Below are positions 57,500-61,314 of a stretch of 61,314 bases of DNA, piece after piece. The stretch lies in assembly GCF_014042345.1 (NCBI RefSeq), contig NZ_JACEZT010000023.1, positions 1 to 61,314 of the forward strand. Direction: 5' to 3'. The DNA is from Rugamonas brunnea (GTDB taxonomy: Bacteria; Pseudomonadota; Gammaproteobacteria; Burkholderiales; Burkholderiaceae_D). Position 1 is the stretch's first letter. Each line of letters begins with the position of its first letter. The position numbers and the translations under genes are program-made. Under the pieces are notes generated by a model that searched no databases, was not told where the DNA came from, and was given only the letters and a program-made list of their open reading frames with translations.

Positions 57500-58768
57500 T
57501 TAGTGCTTCAGGCCGCGCCAGCCGATGTCGCGGCGGCACTGCATGCCGTCGAAGTGGATGTGGTCCACCGTGTCGTAGGCTTGTTTCTGCGCCATCTTGA
57601 TGCTGTCGCCCAGGCCCACCACGCACAGCACGCGGCCGCCCGTGACCAGCAACTGGCCGTCCACGGCGGCCGTGCCGGCGTGGAAGGTCACGGCTTCCGG
57701 CGTCTCGGCCGGGATGCCGTCGATCACGGCGCCCTTGAGCGGGGCGTCCGGATAGCCGGCGGCGGCCAGCACCACGCCCACGGCCGTGCGGCGGTCCCAT
57801 TCCAGTTCCACAGCGTCCAGCGTGCCGTTGACGGCGTGTTCCATCACGCCCAGCAGGTCGGTCTTCAGGCGCGCCATGATCGGTTGCGTTTCCGGGTCGC
57901 CCATGCGGCAGTTGAATTCCAGCGTGCGCGGATTGCCGGCCGCGTCGATCATCAGGCCGGCGTACAGGAAGCCGGTGAACTGGATGCCATCCTTGGCCAT
58001 GCCGGCGATGGTCGGGTTGATGATCTCGCGCATCACGCGCGCATGCAGGGCCGGGGTCACGATCGGGGCCGGCGAGTAGGCGCCCATGCCGCCCGTGTTC
58101 GGGCCTTCGTCGTTGTCCTTCAGGCGCTTGTGGTCCTGGCTGGTGGCCAGCGGCAGCACATTCTTGCCGTCGCACATGACGATGAAGCTCGCTTCTTCGC
58201 CGGCCAGGAATTCCTCGATCACGATGCGCGCGCCGGCGTCGCCGAAGCGGTTGTCGGCCAGCATGTCGTCCACCGCCTGGTGCGCTTCTTCCAGCGTCAT
58301 GGCGACCACCACGCCCTTGCCGGCGGCCAGGCCGTCAGCCTTGATGACGATGGGCGCGCCCATCGCGTCGATGTAGGCGTGGGCTGGGGCCACTTCCGAG
58401 AAGGTCTGGTAGCGCGCCGTGGGGATGCCGTGGCGGTGCATGAAGGCCTTGGCGAAGTCCTTCGACGATTCGAGTTGCGCCGCTTCCTTGGTGGGGCCGA
58501 AGATCTTCAGGCCGCGCGCGCGGAACAGGTTGACGATGCCGCCGGCCAGCGGGGTTTCCGGTCCCACCACGGTCAGGCCGATGTGTTCCTGCTCGACGAA
58601 ATTGGCCAGTTCATGCAGGTCCGTGATGTTGACGTTGACCAAGCGCGGGTCGCGCGCGGTGCCGCCGTTGCCGGGGGCCACGTACACCATCTGGATGCGT
58701 TCCGATTGCGCCAATTTCCATGCCAGCGCGTGTTCGCGGCCGCCGGAGCCGACTACCAAAATTTTCAT
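57500..58768 (-). CDS. purD: Phosphoribosylamine-glycine ligase
   Basis: A 422-residue ATP-grasp enzyme of purine synthesis: MKILVVGSGGREHALAWKL at the start, GPETPLAGGIVNLFRARGL, PIVIKADGLAAGKGVVVAM, GPNTGGMGAYSPAPI, and FNCRMGDPETQPIM. ATG 58768 is used; an in-frame ATG four codons earlier is not part of the family N-terminus. Full length. Confidence 0.97.
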   Translation of the reverse strand: MKILVVGSGGREHALAWKLAQSERIQMVYVAPGNGGTARDPRLVNVNITDLHELANFVEQEHIGLTVVGPETPLAGGIVNLFRARGLKIFGPTKEAAQLESSKDFAKAFMHRHGIPTARYQTFSEVAPAHAYIDAMGAPIVIKADGLAAGKGVVVAMTLEEAHQAVDDMLADNRFGDAGARIVIEEFLAGEEASFIVMCDGKNVLPLATSQDHKRLKDNDEGPNTGGMGAYSPAPIVTPALHARVMREIINPTIAGMAKDGIQFTGFLYAGLMIDAAGNPRTLEFNCRMGDPETQPIMARLKTDLLGVMEHAVNGTLDAVELEWDRRTAVGVVLAAAGYPDAPLKGAVIDGIPAETPEAVTFHAGTAAVDGQLLVTGGRVLCVVGLGDSIKMAQKQAYDTVDHIHFDGMQCRRDIGWRGLKH

Positions 58769-58841
58769 CGTTCTATCCATGTAAGAGCGGAAAACGGCGG
58801 CCAGGTGGCCGCCGTGGGGGAATTGCTGCCGGGACGAAGGC

Positions 58842-59567
58842 TCAGTCTTCGATCAGGGCGTTGGAATAGACTTCCTGCACGTCGTCCAGGTTCTCCAGGG
58901 CGTCCAGCAGTTTTTGCATCTTGACGGCGTCGTCGCCGGTGAACACGGTTTCGGTGGCCGGCTTCATGATGATCTCGGCCACTTCGGCCTTGAAACCGGC
59001 CGCTTCCAGCGCGTCCTTGACGGCGGCGAAGTCGTTCGGCGCGCACAGCACCTCGAAACCGCCTTCCTCGTCGGCCACCACGTCCTCGGCGCCCGCTTCC
59101 AGCGCCACTTCCATCAGCGCGTCCTCGTTGGTGCCGGGTGCGAACAGGAACTGGCCGCAGTGCTTGAACATGAAGGACACCGAATTCTCCGTGCCCATGT
59201 TGCCGCCGTATTTGTTGAAGGCGTGGCGGACTTCGGCCACGGTGCGCACGCGGTTGTCGGTCATGCAGTCGACGATGATGGCGGCGCCGCCGATGCCATA
59301 GCCCTCGTAGCGCACTTCCTCGTAGTTGGCGCCGTCATCGCCGCCGGTGCCGCGGCTGATCGCGCGCGCCACGTTATCCTTGGGCATGTTGGCGTCGGCC
59401 GCCTTGTCGATAGCCAGGCGCAGGCGCGGGTTGGCGTTGGCGTCGCCGCCGCCCATGCGCGCGGCGACCGTGATTTCCTTGATCAGTCGGGTCCAGATTT
59501 TGCCGCGCTTAGCGTCCGTCGCGGCTTTTTTGTGTTTGATATTGGCCCATTTGCTATGTCCAGCCAT
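58842..59567 (-). CDS. yebC: YebC/PmpR-family protein
   Basis: A 241-residue YebC-type protein: MAGHSKWANIKHKKAATDAK start, GGGDANANPRLRLAIDKA, then YEGYGIGGAAIIVDCMTDNR and FMFKHCGQFLF. The family acts as a transcription regulator (PmpR) or, in recent work, as a translation factor that helps ribosomes at difficult motifs. Full length; 73 bases before purD on the same strand. Confidence 0.95.
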   Translation of the reverse strand: MAGHSKWANIKHKKAATDAKRGKIWTRLIKEITVAARMGGGDANANPRLRLAIDKAADANMPKDNVARAISRGTGGDDGANYEEVRYEGYGIGGAAIIVDCMTDNRVRTVAEVRHAFNKYGGNMGTENSVSFMFKHCGQFLFAPGTNEDALMEVALEAGAEDVVADEEGGFEVLCAPNDFAAVKDALEAAGFKAEVAEIIMKPATETVFTGDDAVKMQKLLDALENLDDVQEVYSNALIED

Positions 59568-59605
59568 GTTCAGTCTTCCTTAGGCGGTGAGTCCGTGAGG
59601 GCGAC

Positions 59606-59614
59606 ATTTTAGCA
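59606..59614 (-). promoter_or_regulatory. Extended -10 candidate for yebC
   Basis: On the minus strand TG-C-TAAAAT forms an extended -10 without a clear -35; the leader to ATG 59567 would be about 30 bases. Confidence 0.35.
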
Positions 59615-59712
59615 TACCGCCGTCCCGCCAGACCGCCCCGGCCGGTCGCCTTGACGTAGCGGTATTGTAATGTTGCTAAAATAGAGTGCCTGCTCGGTTT
59701 CTTGTAGGCATC

Positions 59713-59741
59713 TTGTCACGCGGCCATGCTACGATTTTAAT
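59713..59741 (+). promoter_or_regulatory. Promoter of the PhoD-like gene
   Basis: TTGTCA (59713-59718), a 17-base spacer and TTTAAT (59736-59741), each one base from consensus. The start near 59748 gives a 24-base leader containing GAGGGG before ATG 59772. Confidence 0.6.
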
Positions 59742-59771
59742 TTCCGGTACTATTTGAACAAGAGGGGACAT

Positions 59772-61314
59772 ATGGACAGAAGGCAGTTTCTCAAATTCAG
59801 CGGCTTCATCACCGTTTCCGTGGCCAGCACCGGTCTGGTCGGTTGCGGCGGCAGCAGCTCCCCGGCCGCGGCCAACCTGCCGGCCGCCACGGGCGCCGGC
59901 TGGACCTTCCCGCAAAGCGTCGCCTCGGGCGATCCCCGTCCCGACAGCATCATGTTGTGGACGCGCGCCCTGCCTGCCGGCGCCGACAGCGTGGCCGCCG
60001 CCCCGTCCGGCAACGATGTGAGCATCCGCCTGGTGGTCACCGCCACCGACAACAGTTCCCTGCTGGGCAGCAACGCGGCGCTGGCCGGTGCGCTGGTAGT
60101 GGACACCCAACTGCCCCTGCAAGCCCAGTTCGACAACACGGTGCGCCACAAGGTCACGGGCCTGACGGCCGGCACCACCTATTTCTACCAGTTCGTGGCC
60201 GGCGACGTGCGCTCCAACGTGGGCCGTTTCAAGACCGCGCCGGCAGCCGACGCCGACGTCAGTCAGCTGCAGTTCGCCTACATGACCTGCCAGGACTGGA
60301 GCATCAACCACTGGGGCGCCATGAGCAACATGGCCACCGAGAACCTGGACTTCATCGTCCACCTTGGCGACTACATCTACGAGACCGTGGGCGAGGCCTT
60401 CCAGGTCGGCGCCGTGGAAACCCGCCACGACCAGCTGGTGCTGCCCGACGGCGCCTACAAGAGCGGCACCTCGGGCGCCAAGTACGCCACCACGCTGGCC
60501 GACTACCGCTACCTGTACAAGAAGTACCGCACCGACACCCGCTTGCAGGCGCTGCATGAGCGCTTCGCCTTCATCGCCATCTGGGACGACCATGAGTTCT
60601 CGGACGACTGCTGGCAGGATGCGGAAACCTACGAAGGCACGTTCAACGCCGACGGCAGCGACCTGCACCAGCCGGCCCGCCGCCGCAACGCCAACCAGGC
60701 CTGGTTCGAATACATGCCGGCCGATGTGAGCCTGGACACGGCCTCGACCAGCTTCCAGAACATCAAGATCTACCGCGACTTCCAGTTCGGCAAGCTGATG
60801 CAACTGGTGATGACGGACGAACGCCTGTACCGCGCCGACCACGTGATCCCGGAAGCGGCCATCAACCCGGCCACCGGCGTGGCCGTGGGCAGCATCGGCG
60901 CCCGTTACCTGGTGCCAGAGGATGTGTTCAACAGCGTGGAAGCGCAGAAGATGGCCGGCGGCACCCAGATCGGCGCCGACCCGCTGAGCATCGTCGGCAT
61001 GCTGGGCACCACCCAGCGCCAGTGGTGGATGGACAAGATGAAGTCGTCCACCTCGACTTGGAAGCTGTGGGGCAATGAAGTGTCGCTGCTGCGCATGGGC
61101 CTGAACGGCGTGGACGCCATCGCCACGCTGGTGGCGCTGGGCGCCGTGCAGCAACTGGCCACGGCCATCGGCACCACGGCCGCCGCCGTGGGCGGCAACC
61201 TGCCGGTGGCCGCCGCCATCGTGGCCGCCTCCACGGCCGGCGCCTCGGCCGCGACGGCCCAGGCTGCCGCCATGGCCATCGCCGGCGCCGGCAGCAGCAG
61301 CGCCGCGCAAGGCG
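59772..61314 (+). CDS. PhoD-like alkaline phosphatase/phosphodiesterase, partial (runs off the right edge)
   Basis: 514 codons are present and the frame is open at the edge. The N-terminus has a Tat motif (RRQFLKFSG) and a lipobox LVGC (Cys25), so a Tat-exported lipoprotein is likely. An N-terminal Fn3-like domain (FPQSVASGDPRPDSIMLWTR) precedes the metallophosphatase: HLGDYIYE, then IWDDHEFSDD, and WKLWGNEVSLLRM. After this motif, from about residue 441 to the edge, comes an Ala-rich hydrophobic stretch instead of the expected next catalytic segment. It would release phosphate from esters outside the cytoplasm. Confidence 0.9.
   Translation, partial: MDRRQFLKFSGFITVSVASTGLVGCGGSSSPAAANLPAATGAGWTFPQSVASGDPRPDSIMLWTRALPAGADSVAAAPSGNDVSIRLVVTATDNSSLLGSNAALAGALVVDTQLPLQAQFDNTVRHKVTGLTAGTTYFYQFVAGDVRSNVGRFKTAPAADADVSQLQFAYMTCQDWSINHWGAMSNMATENLDFIVHLGDYIYETVGEAFQVGAVETRHDQLVLPDGAYKSGTSGAKYATTLADYRYLYKKYRTDTRLQALHERFAFIAIWDDHEFSDDCWQDAETYEGTFNADGSDLHQPARRRNANQAWFEYMPADVSLDTASTSFQNIKIYRDFQFGKLMQLVMTDERLYRADHVIPEAAINPATGVAVGSIGARYLVPEDVFNSVEAQKMAGGTQIGADPLSIVGMLGTTQRQWWMDKMKSSTSTWKLWGNEVSLLRMGLNGVDAIATLVALGAVQQLATAIGTTAAAVGGNLPVAAAIVAASTAGASAATAQAAAMAIAGAGSSSAAQG

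Noticed and set aside
59676..61310. Long minus-strand frame opposite the PhoD-like gene
   Set aside because: The plus strand encodes a Tat-signal lipoprotein with PhoD motifs from 59772; the minus frame is its shadow.

Overview
This GC-rich window looks like chromosomal DNA of a betaproteobacterium, most likely Oxalobacteraceae (Massilia, Duganella or Janthinobacterium type). That placement is inferred from the housekeeping order maf-rlmH-rsfS-nadD-hemF next to rng, from DUF4214-type surface proteins, and from dispersed palindromes with GGGGTCAGGTC arms. I see no rRNA, intact tRNA, insertion sequence, phage or CRISPR array.

Layout. (1) 130-14845, minus strand: an envelope-polysaccharide operon. 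It holds two tandem GT-C-like membrane proteins, a small SMR-type flippase candidate, a HAD-UbiA fusion, a 1489-residue protein with three glycosyltransferase modules, two FkbM methyltransferases (one with a coiled-coil tail, one with a DUF4214 head) and a Wzm/Wzt-type ABC exporter. (2) 14990-19437, minus: a compact signalling operon of CHASE2 nucleotide cyclase, outer-membrane TPR/barrel protein, VanZ-like protein and Crp-family regulator. (3) 19776-29829, plus: a FecR-domain protein, an abundant S-layer-like RTX protein, and its probable type I secretion system (ATPase, adaptor, TolC). Three near-perfect CRP boxes sit in front of fecR, the S-layer gene and the exporter. (4) 29929-38437: trhO, dnaE, a small conserved protein, a VirK/YbjX protein and a sensor kinase/response regulator pair. 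(5) 38458-47734: LPS core and glycan genes (two GT2, an O-antigen ligase type, GT9, GT4, waaF, and an MBOAT/AlgX-like O-acetylation pair). (6) 47715-52028: a hydrolase, a PEP-CTERM protein, a solitary SLATT-domain protein and a chemoreceptor. (7) 52434-59567, minus: rng, maf, rlmH, rsfS, nadD, hemF, purD and yebC. (8) 59772 to the right edge: a PhoD-like phosphatase, cut by the window end.

Working together: regions 1, 3 and 5 build the cell surface (exported glycan, LPS core, protein layer). Region 2 appears to make a cyclic nucleotide and its receptor in one transcript; the receptor keeps the DNA-reading residues that match the boxes in region 3. The best candidates for something undescribed are this local cyclase-CRP-surface-layer circuit, the HAD-UbiA/flippase/GT-C module, and the family of six long palindromes whose inner arms differ between copies, yet stay self-complementary in the best-preserved ones.
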